Shown piece by piece: positions 6,943 to 13,120 of a stretch of DNA of 13,304 nucleotides (positions are counted from its first letter, which is position 1; every line of letters begins with the position of its first letter). The notes under the pieces were generated by a model. It did not search any database, had not been told where the DNA came from, and worked only from the letters and a program-made list of their open reading frames with translations. Where the stretch lies: the NCBI GenBank assembly GCA_040414495.1, contig JBEDUI010000173.1, positions 1 to 13,304 on the forward strand. Reading direction: 5' to 3'. Made by a program: the position numbers and the translations under genes. Source of the DNA: DATAVB01 sp040414495 (GTDB taxonomy: Bacteria; Actinomycetota; Actinomycetes; Mycobacteriales; QHCD01).

Positions 6943-8174
6943 GACGATTTCCGCAGAATCCGGTCACCGATCCGGAGCCAGCCTACGGCCGCGTCATGAC
7001 GAATAAACCGTACGAGCTGACCCTGATCGCCCCGCCCCTCGTCCGGTTTGCTGAACCGCGCCCACACCGTTTCCGGGCCTGTTATCGCCACGCCATCCTC
7101 GGCCGGCGTCACCTGCAGGTCGATCATGCCGTCGGTGTAAACGCCGATGTAATCACTGACGTCGGGCGCGGGCAGGTATTCGGGTTCTGGCTCGGCCGGT
7201 GCGCCGAGAAATGCGTCGGCGGCCCGGCCGACCGCGAATCCGGCCCGATCCGAATTGGCCAGAATGACCAGCGCGCGGCCGTTTTCCGGCACGATCGTCA
7301 GCCGGGAGGCGAAGCCGCGGGTCAGACCGGGATGGCCGACCGTACGGCCGATTCCCGGGATATCGCGGATCTGCCAGGCCACCCCGACGTACTGACCGGG
7401 CTCGGACCGTTCGGCCAGTGGTTTCCAATCCTTTGGTGGGTCGGCCACCAATTGCCGGGTCAGCGCCATCAACTCCCGGGCCGTGGTCATCAGCCCGCCC
7501 ACCCCATTGCGGGCGCGCGATCGACCCCACGGCCGAACAACCCGGGCCGGCGTATCGCCATGGCCGAGCGCGACCGGGTACGTGATCGCGTCGTCGGTGA
7601 AGAACGTCGACCGTTCCATGCCGGCCGGCTCGAATATCAGCCGGCGGGCGGCGTGCTCGTACGGCTCGTCGGCCACGACCTCGGCGATCCGCGCCAGCAC
7701 AACGAATCCGGCGTTGCTGTAGCTGTAAAACCGGCCCAGCGGGGAGATCTGTGGCGACGTGGCCAAATCGGCGACCGTCCGGGCCAGCGCGCCCTTGTCC
7801 AGTTCATCGGCCGGGCGGTCCAGGGCGTAATCCGACGCGAACCCGGACCGGTGGGTCAGCAAATCGCGTACGGTCAACCGTTCGGCGACCGCCGGGTCGG
7901 CCAGCGCGAACGCCGGCAAGAAGTCGCGGACCGCGGCATCGGGGCTGACCTGCAACCGGCTCAGCAGCATGCCGGTGATCAATTTACTGATCGACGCGAC
8001 CCGGAACAGCGTGTCCTCGTTGACCGGAACCGGATCCTCGACACTGCGAACTCCGTACGTGGCATAGCTTTCCACACCATCGCGCAACGATCCGATACAC
8101 AGACCCGGCACCGTCTGACCCAGCGCACCGGCGAATGCCTCGGCCACGCTCTCCGGTATTTCGGTACGACTCAT
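6939..8174 (-). CDS. Serine beta-lactamase-like hydrolase (class C / DD-peptidase family)
   Basis: The 411-residue protein carries the three active-site elements of the beta-lactamase/PBP4* superfamily: S-x-x-K as SISK (Ser61, Lys64) in DTLFRVASISKLITGMLLS, the YxN triad as Tyr152-Ser153-Asn154 in FYSYSNAGF, and an HxG box in TVGHPGLTRGF. Other family features are VRDLLTHRSGF (102-112) and GGLMTTARELMALTRQL. Such enzymes include DD-carboxypeptidases, esterases and beta-lactamases; sequence alone does not decide. No signal peptide is visible from the ATG at 8174, which has a GAAGG upstream, nor in the extension to 8303, so it may be cytoplasmic and more likely an esterase or amidase-like member. 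The C-terminal 100 residues look like the beta-rich appendage common in this family (DVSDYIGVYTDG). It is convergent with the FkbM gene and divergent from the interrupted methyltransferase. Confidence 0.92.
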   Translation of the reverse strand: MSRTEIPESVAEAFAGALGQTVPGLCIGSLRDGVESYATYGVRSVEDPVPVNEDTLFRVASISKLITGMLLSRLQVSPDAAVRDFLPAFALADPAVAERLTVRDLLTHRSGFASDYALDRPADELDKGALARTVADLATSPQISPLGRFYSYSNAGFVVLARIAEVVADEPYEHAARRLIFEPAGMERSTFFTDDAITYPVALGHGDTPARVVRPWGRSRARNGVGGLMTTARELMALTRQLVADPPKDWKPLAERSEPGQYVGVAWQIRDIPGIGRTVGHPGLTRGFASRLTIVPENGRALVILANSDRAGFAVGRAADAFLGAPAEPEPEYLPAPDVSDYIGVYTDGMIDLQVTPAEDGVAITGPETVWARFSKPDEGRGDQGQLVRFIRHDAAVGWLRIGDRILRKSS

Positions 8175-8208
8175 GCCGCCTTCTGCAACGAGGATTACGG
8201 TGCCCGCG

Positions 8209-8239
8209 ATCTTACGACGCGAACCGTCAGAATTGCCAA
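8209..8239 (-). promoter_or_regulatory. Candidate promoter of the serine hydrolase gene
   Basis: On the minus strand, TTGGCA (complement of 8234-8239) and TAAGAT (complement of 8209-8214) are separated by 19 bp. This places the start of transcription about 28 bases before the ATG at 8174. The -10 is good; the spacer is longer than ideal. Confidence 0.35.
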
Positions 8240-8280
8240 AATCCCTTGTGGCGGCGCGGTCGGGTTGAGACGCTGCCCGC

Positions 8281-9009
8281 ATGGAGGGATTTGACCCGGC
8301 CACCAGCTTCGGCGCCGATGTGGCCAGTCGCTACGACAAGTACCTACGCGGAGATGAGGCCGAGACGGTCGATTTCCTCGCCGGTCTGGCCGGCACCGGC
8401 CCGGCGTTGGAGTTCGCGATCGGCACCGGCCGGGTAGCGCTTCCCCTGTCGCAGCGGGGAATCCGGGTGGAGGGTATCGAGCTGTCGCCGGACATGGTTG
8501 CCCGGATGCGCGAGAAGCCGGGCGGCGCCGACCTGCGGGTGACGATGGGCGACATGGCCCGCGCATCCGCTCCGGGCGAGAACTATCCGCTGGTCTACTT
8601 GGTCTTCAACACGATCTACAACATTCTCACCCAAGATGACCAGGTTCGTTGTTTCGAAAACGCAGCGCGGCACCTCACACCCGACGGCGTATTCGTCGTT
8701 GAGGCTGGCGTGCCCTGAGCCTGGCTGCCGAAAGACCAGTTCGTCAACGTCGAGCGCATTAGCAACGACGAGGTCGTGCTGGACGTGAACCGATATAATC
8801 CGGTGACGCAAATTCTCGATGAAAACCACGTATCGCTGACCAATGACGGGGTACGGCTCGGCCCGATCGCCTGCCGGTTGATCTGGCCCAGCGAAATGGA
8901 CCTCATGGCCCGCATCGCCGGGCTGCGGCTGCGAAACCGCTGGGGCGGTTGGAACGGCGAGCCGTTCACGCCGGCCAGCGAACGACACGTGAGCGTCTAC
9001 TCAAGATAG
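8281..9009 (+). pseudogene. Class I SAM-dependent methyltransferase interrupted by an in-frame TGA
   Basis: The N-terminal part (145 codons) has YDKYLRGDEAETVDFLAGL, motif I ALEFAIGTGRVALPLSQRG (42-60), IELSPDMVARMREKPG (66-81) and FNTIYNILTQDDQ (109-121), typical of methyltransferase-25/11 type proteins. A TGA at 8716-8718 follows VVEAGVP. The same frame then continues for 96 codons to a TAG at 9007-9009, reading WLPKDQFVNVERISNDEVVL, DVNRYNPVTQ, then MDLMARIAGLRLRNRWGGWN and ending HVSVYSR. That second part matches the usual C-terminus of this family, and no frame change is needed. So one nonsense codon (146 of 242), for example from CGA, splits an otherwise whole gene. It may be a recent pseudogene, a sequencing error or a read-through site. 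An internal start at 8776 has no SD and would lack the SAM site. The upstream start has no strong SD. Confidence 0.85.
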
Positions 9010-9135
9010 CCCTCGACGCTCCACAAGGGACCGTGACGACACTGTTGCTGAATTATCGTTCTTGGCCCCGGGACCGACCTGCCGTTTGCCGCGGAGACCC
9101 ATGACAAATGTACCGGTTAGGTGATGCGCCTGCTC

Positions 9136-9150
9136 ACTACCGAGCGTAGT
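9136..9150. promoter_or_regulatory. Inverted repeat upstream of the second two-component operon, candidate operator
   Basis: ACTAC (9136-9140), cgagc, GTAGT (9146-9150) forms a perfect 5-5-5 dyad in the 202-bp gene-free stretch 9010-9211, about 60 bases before the first gene of the operon. It may be a binding site for the NarL-type regulator encoded downstream. The rest of the stretch shows no coding frame, no clear -35/-10 pair and no strong terminator. Confidence 0.35.
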
Positions 9151-9211
9151 CGCTGGCAAAGACGATAGATGCCAGAACAAGCCAGCCGACCACCACAGAA
9201 AAGGGTGCATC

Positions 9212-9643
9212 ATGAGCGTCCAAACCGCCCAGCCCGCCGCGATCCTGAACCACCCGCGCAGCCTGGCGGCATTCCGTACCATCAAGCTCGTCGTCGGCGC
9301 GTATGCCGGCCTCAGTCTGGCGACCCTGGTGGCAATCGTGCTGCTGCGTAACCACAACTCGCTGGTCAACTCGGCGGTCTGGGTACGCGGAACCATCGTC
9401 GTCGTCAGCTCGCTGGTCACCCTGGCCCTCGCCGGACGGGCAGCCCGGGGCTCGCGGACGGCATTTCTGCGGCTGCGGATCATCTCGGCCGTCATGGTGG
9501 TGGCGATCGCGGTCATTATTTCGCTGCCGGGCACTTTCCCGATGTGGATGAAGATCGAGCAGGGTGTCTGCGGACTGCTGCTGGCCGCCCTGGCCGTAAT
9601 TCTGAACGGAAAGCAGCTGCGGTCGCTTTTTGCGGCGAAGTAG
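9212..9643 (+). CDS. Small four-helix membrane protein, family not recognised
   Basis: This is a 143-residue hydrophobic protein with four predicted transmembrane segments at about 24-46, 53-75, 88-106 and 112-132, short loops and a basic C-terminus (GKQLRSLFAAK). I recognise no catalytic motif. The ATG at 9212 has AAAAGGG six bases upstream, so the start is secure. It sits directly before a histidine kinase gene (27 nt from its likely ATG) and is probably the first gene of a three-gene operon. By position it could be an accessory sensor for the kinase, the target of the pathway, or an immunity/stress membrane protein; these are inferences from context only. Confidence 0.85.
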   Translation: MSVQTAQPAAILNHPRSLAAFRTIKLVVGAYAGLSLATLVAIVLLRNHNSLVNSAVWVRGTIVVVSSLVTLALAGRAARGSRTAFLRLRIISAVMVVAIAVIISLPGTFPMWMKIEQGVCGLLLAALAVILNGKQLRSLFAAK

Positions 9644-9670
9644 ACAACGTAGCCAGCTAGCGTGTTCGAC

Positions 9671-10786
9671 ATGTACGAGACAGCGGGAACGCGGCCCGGC
9701 GCCGAGCCCTGGGTACGGGGCCGGCGCCGGGTCCTGCTGGCCGCCGGAATGCTTGCTTACCCGACTTTGACCGCGGTCGGGGTGAGCACGTATTCGACCG
9801 GCGGCCGAGCCGTGGCCGGATATGTCATCGTGGCGGCATTCTGCTGCTGTTACATCCTCGCCGGTCTGGCCGGCGCCCGGCAGGCGTGGCGGACGTTCTG
9901 GGCGGTCATCGGAGTCCAGCTCGCGCTGATCATCGCGGTCATGCCGTTCGCCCGCGAGCAGGCATTTCTCATGGCCGCCGTCACCGCCTCGCTCGCGGTG
10001 ATCGTGCTGCGCCGGCATGAGGTCCTGATTACGGCGACGGTCACACTGGCTGCGGTCCTCGTGCCCGTGGCGGTCCCTTCGTGGGACGCCAGCGCGGGAT
10101 TGTTTCCGGCCATCGCCATCATTTTCACCGTCCTCATTTCGTACGCGTTCACCGAAATGGTCACCGCCAATCGGGCCCTGATCGAGGCGCGGGCCGAAAT
10201 CGCGCAGCTGGCCTCGGAGGCCGAACGCAACCGGATCGCCCGCGATCTGCACGACCTGCTCGGCCACTCCCTCACCACGATCACCGTGAAGGCCGGCCTG
10301 GCCCGCCGTATCGGCGCCAACGACGTCGACCGGTCGCTGCGCGAAATAGCGGAGGTGGAGAACCTCTCCCGGCAGGCGCTGACCGATGTACGGGCCGCGG
10401 TGTCCGGCTACCGCGAGGTCACGCTGGCCGGCGAATTGGCGCGGGGCAAGGAACTTCTGCGCGCCGCCGGAGTGGTGGCCGATCTGCCTACAGCGACCGA
10501 TGTCGTCGATGCCGCGCACCGCGAGGTGTTGGCCTGGGCGGTCCGGGAAGGCCTGACCAACGTGGCCCGGCATGCCCGCGCGACCCGCTGCACGGTGACC
10601 CTGTCGGCGGCGCAGGTCGAGATCCGCGACGACGGGGTGGGCGGCGCGGCCGCCGATGGCAACGGCCTGTCGGGGCTGCGTGAACGCGTCGCCGCGGTCG
10701 GCGGCAAGGTGGAGGCCGGTCCGCTGCAGCCACGCGGCTGGCGGTTGTCGGTGAACCTCGATCCGGCGGTAAAGGTGTCAGCATGA
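9671..10786 (+). CDS. Sensor histidine kinase, HisKA_3/DesK type
   Basis: A 371-residue kinase. Hydrophobic segments at about 21-42, 47-68, 74-92, 97-113, 118-136 and 142-160 form a six-helix input region without an extracellular domain, as in DesK-like sensors. The linker EARAEIAQLASEAERNRIAR leads to phospho-acceptor His194 in RDLHDLLGHSLTTITVKAGL. The ATPase domain has the N-box VREGLTNVARHARA (291-304, Asn297), G1 IRDDGVGG (318-325) and G2 GNGLSGLRER (330-339), all intact. The start could be GTG 9662 or ATG 9671. I favour 9671 because TAGCGT (9658-9663) followed by seven bases resembles a leaderless -10/start arrangement and there is no SD for either. It overlaps the regulator gene by ATGA, so translation is coupled. 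Confidence 0.93.
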   Translation: MYETAGTRPGAEPWVRGRRRVLLAAGMLAYPTLTAVGVSTYSTGGRAVAGYVIVAAFCCCYILAGLAGARQAWRTFWAVIGVQLALIIAVMPFAREQAFLMAAVTASLAVIVLRRHEVLITATVTLAAVLVPVAVPSWDASAGLFPAIAIIFTVLISYAFTEMVTANRALIEARAEIAQLASEAERNRIARDLHDLLGHSLTTITVKAGLARRIGANDVDRSLREIAEVENLSRQALTDVRAAVSGYREVTLAGELARGKELLRAAGVVADLPTATDVVDAAHREVLAWAVREGLTNVARHARATRCTVTLSAAQVEIRDDGVGGAAADGNGLSGLRERVAAVGGKVEAGPLQPRGWRLSVNLDPAVKVSA

Positions 10787-11391
10787 GCATTCGCCTGTTG
10801 TTGGCCGACGACCAGGAACTGGTCCGCAGCGCCTTGTGTGCGCTGTTGGATCTGGAGGACGACTTCGAGGTGGTCGCGTCCGTCGGGCGCGGTGACCAGG
10901 TCGTCGACGCGGCCCTTGCGCACAAGCCGGACGTTGCGCTGCTCGATATCGAGATGCCGGGCCTGGACGGGTTGGCCGCCGCGGCCGTATTGGCTGCTCA
11001 GGTGCCGGACTGCCGGGTCGTCATCCTCACCACGTTCGGCCGGGCCGGTTATCTGCGGCGGGCCATGGAGGCCGGGGCGGTCGGGTTCGTGGTCAAGGAC
11101 GCGCCGCCGGAGGTGCTGGCCGATGCGATCCGTCGGGTAGTGGCCGGCGAACGGGTCATCGATCCAGCGCTGGCCGCCGCCACGCTGGCCGCAGGCACAT
11201 CGCCGCTGACCCCGCGCGAACGCGATGTGCTGACCGTGGCCCGTTCGGCCACCACGGTCGCCGAAATCGCGGCCAAACTCTATTTGTCCGAAGGCACGGT
11301 TCGTAACTATTTATCGGCCGCGATCGCCAAAACATCAGCGCGGAACCGGCTGGACGCGTTACGCGTCGCGGACGAGCGGGGCTGGCTTTAG
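10783..11391 (+). CDS. NarL/DesR-type response regulator (REC + LuxR HTH)
   Basis: A 202-residue regulator. The receiver has Asp9/Asp10, phospho-acceptor Asp55 in VALLDIEMPGLDG, Thr83/Thr84 in VVILTTFGRAGYLRRAMEAG and Lys105 in GFVVKDAPPE. The LuxR-type DNA-binding domain has LTPRERDVLTVARSATTVAE and LYLSEGTVRNYLSAAIAKTS; the EGTVRNYLS recognition helix is typical of the DesR branch. Its ATG overlaps the kinase stop (ATGA), so the two are a cognate pair. DesKR-like pairs in actinobacteria often sit beside an ABC exporter or lipid desaturase. Here the only other operon member is the four-helix membrane protein, which makes that gene the most likely local target. Confidence 0.95.
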   Translation: MSIRLLLADDQELVRSALCALLDLEDDFEVVASVGRGDQVVDAALAHKPDVALLDIEMPGLDGLAAAAVLAAQVPDCRVVILTTFGRAGYLRRAMEAGAVGFVVKDAPPEVLADAIRRVVAGERVIDPALAAATLAAGTSPLTPRERDVLTVARSATTVAEIAAKLYLSEGTVRNYLSAAIAKTSARNRLDALRVADERGWL

Positions 11392-11417
11392 CCGTATTCT
11401 CGGTTGCGGTGGCCCGA

Positions 11418-11435
11418 TAAAATGTCGTTTCTGTG
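11418..11435 (+). promoter_or_regulatory. Near-leaderless -10 box for the phosphotransferase gene
   Basis: TAAAAT (11418-11423) is a near-consensus -10 and lies nine bases before the GTG at 11433, implying a 5' leader of only two or three bases. No convincing -35 and no SD are present. The box sits in the 41-bp gap after the response regulator, so the phosphotransferase likely has its own transcript. Confidence 0.45.
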
Positions 11436-12281
11436 GGCGAAGAACTCAGTACGTCGGAAACTCTGGTAATTCTGCGGCGCCACCTCGGCGGAACCGAGCC
11501 GTGGCAGCTGTCCGCCCCGCTCGGCACGATGGCCGCCACCAGAATGGCGAACCGCGACGGACAATCCGTAGCGGTCAAGTTGACGACCACAGCGCCGGAA
11601 GTGCTGAACCGGCTGGCCGAATTGCAGGTCACGCCGCCGCTTCTGGCCGCCGGTAAGTACAACGGTCGGCGCTACGTCGTGCAGCAGGCCGCGGTCGGCG
11701 AGCACCCGGACCCGGACTGGTTCACCGACCACCTTGGACAGTGGGCTTCCCTCGTTTGGGCGTACCTAGGCGATCCGGTACTGCACCAGCTCCTGCCGGG
11801 TGAGCCGTTCACGATCGCCGACGCGGTAACCGAGCCGGAGCAGAATCCGCATCCGCGCGGTACGGCGCTACGCGACAAAGCGTTCGTCGCCGCCTGCGTG
11901 CGCTGGCAGGAGCAGGCCGCCGAGATCCGCCCGCTGCCGGCGTATCCGATTCACCCGGACGCGCACATGAACAACTACGTCGTCGACGACGACCGGCTCT
12001 ATCTGCTGGATTGGGACGGCATCACGATATCGGACACGATGCGCGATATCGGGATTGCGGTCTGGGGCTTTCTGCCGCGCTCCCGGTGGGCCCGGTTCCT
12101 CGAGTACGGCGGCCTCGCGTACTCCGCTGACAGCGAACTGGCCATCTACTGGTGGAGTGCGTACAAAATGCTCACCAACGCGAACTTCTGCGACAAGAAT
12201 GCGAACGAGCCGGGCGCACAGTTTCACGCCCGCGCGTTTATCCGCGCCGTTTCCCGGCGTCCGTGGCGAGACCGGGATTAG
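11433..12281 (+). CDS. APH/CHK-like small-molecule phosphotransferase
   Basis: A 282-residue kinase-fold protein. The N-lobe has a Lys in GQSVAVKLTTT (Lys49), the likely ATP lysine. The catalytic loop reads YPIHPDAHMNNYVVDDDRLY with the HxDxxxxN pattern as His174, Asp176 and Asn181. The metal-binding segment is LLDWDGITISD with Asp193/Asp195. These are the signatures of aminoglycoside phosphotransferase and choline/homoserine-kinase relatives, with HPDAH instead of the common HGDLH. The N-lobe is short and lacks an evident Gly-rich loop (PLGTMAATRM may serve). The start is GTG at 11433, in leaderless context. Substrate is not deducible; a resistance role is only one option. The 3' end overlaps the convergent marR gene by 44 nt. 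Confidence 0.88.
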   Translation: MGEELSTSETLVILRRHLGGTEPWQLSAPLGTMAATRMANRDGQSVAVKLTTTAPEVLNRLAELQVTPPLLAAGKYNGRRYVVQQAAVGEHPDPDWFTDHLGQWASLVWAYLGDPVLHQLLPGEPFTIADAVTEPEQNPHPRGTALRDKAFVAACVRWQEQAAEIRPLPAYPIHPDAHMNNYVVDDDRLYLLDWDGITISDTMRDIGIAVWGFLPRSRWARFLEYGGLAYSADSELAIYWWSAYKMLTNANFCDKNANEPGAQFHARAFIRAVSRRPWRDRD

Positions 12282-12717
12282 CGTCCGCACTGACATCGAG
12301 CGCCAGCTGATCCAGTACCGGAGCCAGATTCTGCAGCTCGTGTAGATGCACAGTGGACAGTCGATCGATACGGGCCTTTCCCTGCCGGGTCAGCTTGACC
12401 CGAACCAGCCGGCCATCGGCGCTGTCCCGAACCCGGACAACCAGACCGGCCATCGCGGCGCGGTCTACCAGACCGACGACGCTGTGGTGCTGGCTGACCA
12501 GGTAATCGGCGATCTCGCCAATGGTGGGCCCACGAGAGTCGTCGTGTCCACGCACCGCGAGCAGCAGCTGATGCTGGGCCGGCGTCAGCCCGGCCGCCCG
12601 GGCCTGCTCCTGGCTCCATTGCTCGAATCGCCGCAAAGCGGTCCGGAACGCCAAAAGGTCGCCGTACTCGCGGTCAGTCGGTCGCCGCACGCTGCGACGC
12701 CGGGACTCTGTCGCCAT
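12238..12717 (-). CDS. MarR-family transcriptional regulator
   Basis: A 159-residue winged-helix regulator. Helix alpha-1 is YGDLLAFRTALRRFEQWSQE. The DNA-binding part (45-112) reads LTPAQHQLLLAVRGH, then TIGEIADYLVSQHHSVVGLV (65-84) and the wing RVRDSADGRLVRVKLTRQGK, the standard MarR D-x-R-G-like wing with DSADGR. The C-terminal helix provides the dimer interface. The frame is open to 12996, but the ATG at 12717 gives the usual family length and has GGAG four bases upstream. MarR proteins usually repress their own or a divergent gene in response to small phenolic or antibiotic ligands. The divergent neighbour here is the small CxxC membrane protein, with a dyad over its -10 box. Confidence 0.92.
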   Translation of the reverse strand: MATESRRRSVRRPTDREYGDLLAFRTALRRFEQWSQEQARAAGLTPAQHQLLLAVRGHDDSRGPTIGEIADYLVSQHHSVVGLVDRAAMAGLVVRVRDSADGRLVRVKLTRQGKARIDRLSTVHLHELQNLAPVLDQLALDVSADANPGLATDAGKRRG

Positions 12718-12766
12718 GCCACTCCAGCCGTCGCGGTTCATCGGAGCATACTCGACCTGCAAAAAC

Positions 12767-12784
12767 ATCGCAGCGCGATATAAT
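12767..12784 (+). promoter_or_regulatory. Promoter of the small CxxC protein with an overlapping inverted repeat, candidate MarR operator
   Basis: A perfect TATAAT lies at 12779-12784, about 7 bases before an expected transcription start near 12791. The inverted repeat ATCGC-AGC-GCGAT (12767-12779) abuts and overlaps it by one base, the classic place for a repressor dimer. The -35 is weak (CTGCAA at 12757-12762, 16-bp spacer). On the minus strand TATGCT (complement of 12745-12750) could be the marR -10. The arrangement suggests that MarR controls this divergent region. Confidence 0.5.
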
Positions 12785-12811
12785 CGGTCCGCGCGTAAGG
12801 GAGTGAGCGTC

Positions 12812-13054
12812 ATGGCGATCGACGTTGTGGTGTTTGTCCTCGTGTTCGGTTTCGGCGCCGTCGTGACCGTGATGGCGTTCGAGGGTTTGCTGTGCTGGGC
12901 CAACGTCATCCGGATCGTGGACTGTTCGCGGTGTGATCGGTTGGCTACGGTGGCCTCGCCTCCGCAATCGCCGCCGCTGTGCGCGTTCTGCCGCACCCAA
13001 GCCTGGTTGGATCGGCACCATCTGTCCGGTGTTCACATTGGACACCACGCCTGA
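12812..13054 (+). CDS. Small membrane-anchored zinc-ribbon-like protein
   Basis: An 80-residue protein. Residues 4-29 are strongly hydrophobic (VVVFVLVFGFGAVVTVMAFE), a single N-terminal transmembrane anchor. The C-terminal part has two CxxC pairs, CSRC (38-41) and CAFC (57-60), spaced by 15 residues, followed by a His-rich tail (DRHHLSGVHIGHHA). The pattern is that of a treble-clef or zinc-ribbon metal site; the tail may add metal ligands. ATG at 12812 is chosen because AAGGGAG (12797-12803) lies eight bases upstream and a TATAAT box precedes it. I do not recognise the family. The divergent marR gene is the likely regulator. A role in metal or redox sensing at the membrane is inference only. 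Confidence 0.78.
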   Translation: MAIDVVVFVLVFGFGAVVTVMAFEGLLCWANVIRIVDCSRCDRLATVASPPQSPPLCAFCRTQAWLDRHHLSGVHIGHHA

Positions 13055-13082
13055 CCGATTCAATACGGTCCAAAAGGGACAG

Positions 13083-13114
13083 TTGCATCCGGTACCTAGG
13101 TACAGGTTTACCGT
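13083..13114 (+). promoter_or_regulatory. MerR-type promoter: GTAC-N4-GTAC operator within a 20-bp spacer
   Basis: TTGCAT (13083-13088) and TACCGT (13109-13114) are separated by 20 bp. The spacer contains a 12-bp perfect palindrome GTACCTAGGTAC (13092-13103), extended as CC..GG on both sides with one mismatched pair (13089-13106). A dyad centred in an over-long 19-20 bp spacer is the hallmark of promoters activated by MerR-family proteins, and GTAC-N4-GTAC is the core of the mercury-resistance operator. The GTG at 13121 follows TACCGT by six bases, so the transcript is probably leaderless. Confidence 0.7.
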
Positions 13115-13120
13115 TGCTGT

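Noticed and set aside
6903..8294. Long plus-strand open frame (463 codons) across the serine hydrolase
   Set aside because: Low-complexity Arg/Gly/Gln-rich product; the minus strand encodes SxxK, YxN and HxG motifs in order.
8716..8760. Selenocysteine insertion at the TGA
   Set aside because: Only a 4-bp CTGG/CCAG stem with an 11-base loop follows, not a convincing bacterial SECIS; the position is not a catalytic cysteine of the family.
8776..9009. Separate small gene starting at the internal ATG after the TGA
   Set aside because: No SD, same frame as the upstream half, and the sequence is simply the methyltransferase C-terminus.
9137..10573. Long minus-strand open frame (478 codons) across the second kinase
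   Set aside because: It is Gly/Arg/His-rich with no domain, and is the antisense shadow of a kinase with full H, N and G boxes on the plus strand.
13068..13080. GTCC-AAAAG-GGAC hairpin after the CxxC gene as a terminator
   Set aside because: Only a 4-bp stem and no following U run; too weak to call.
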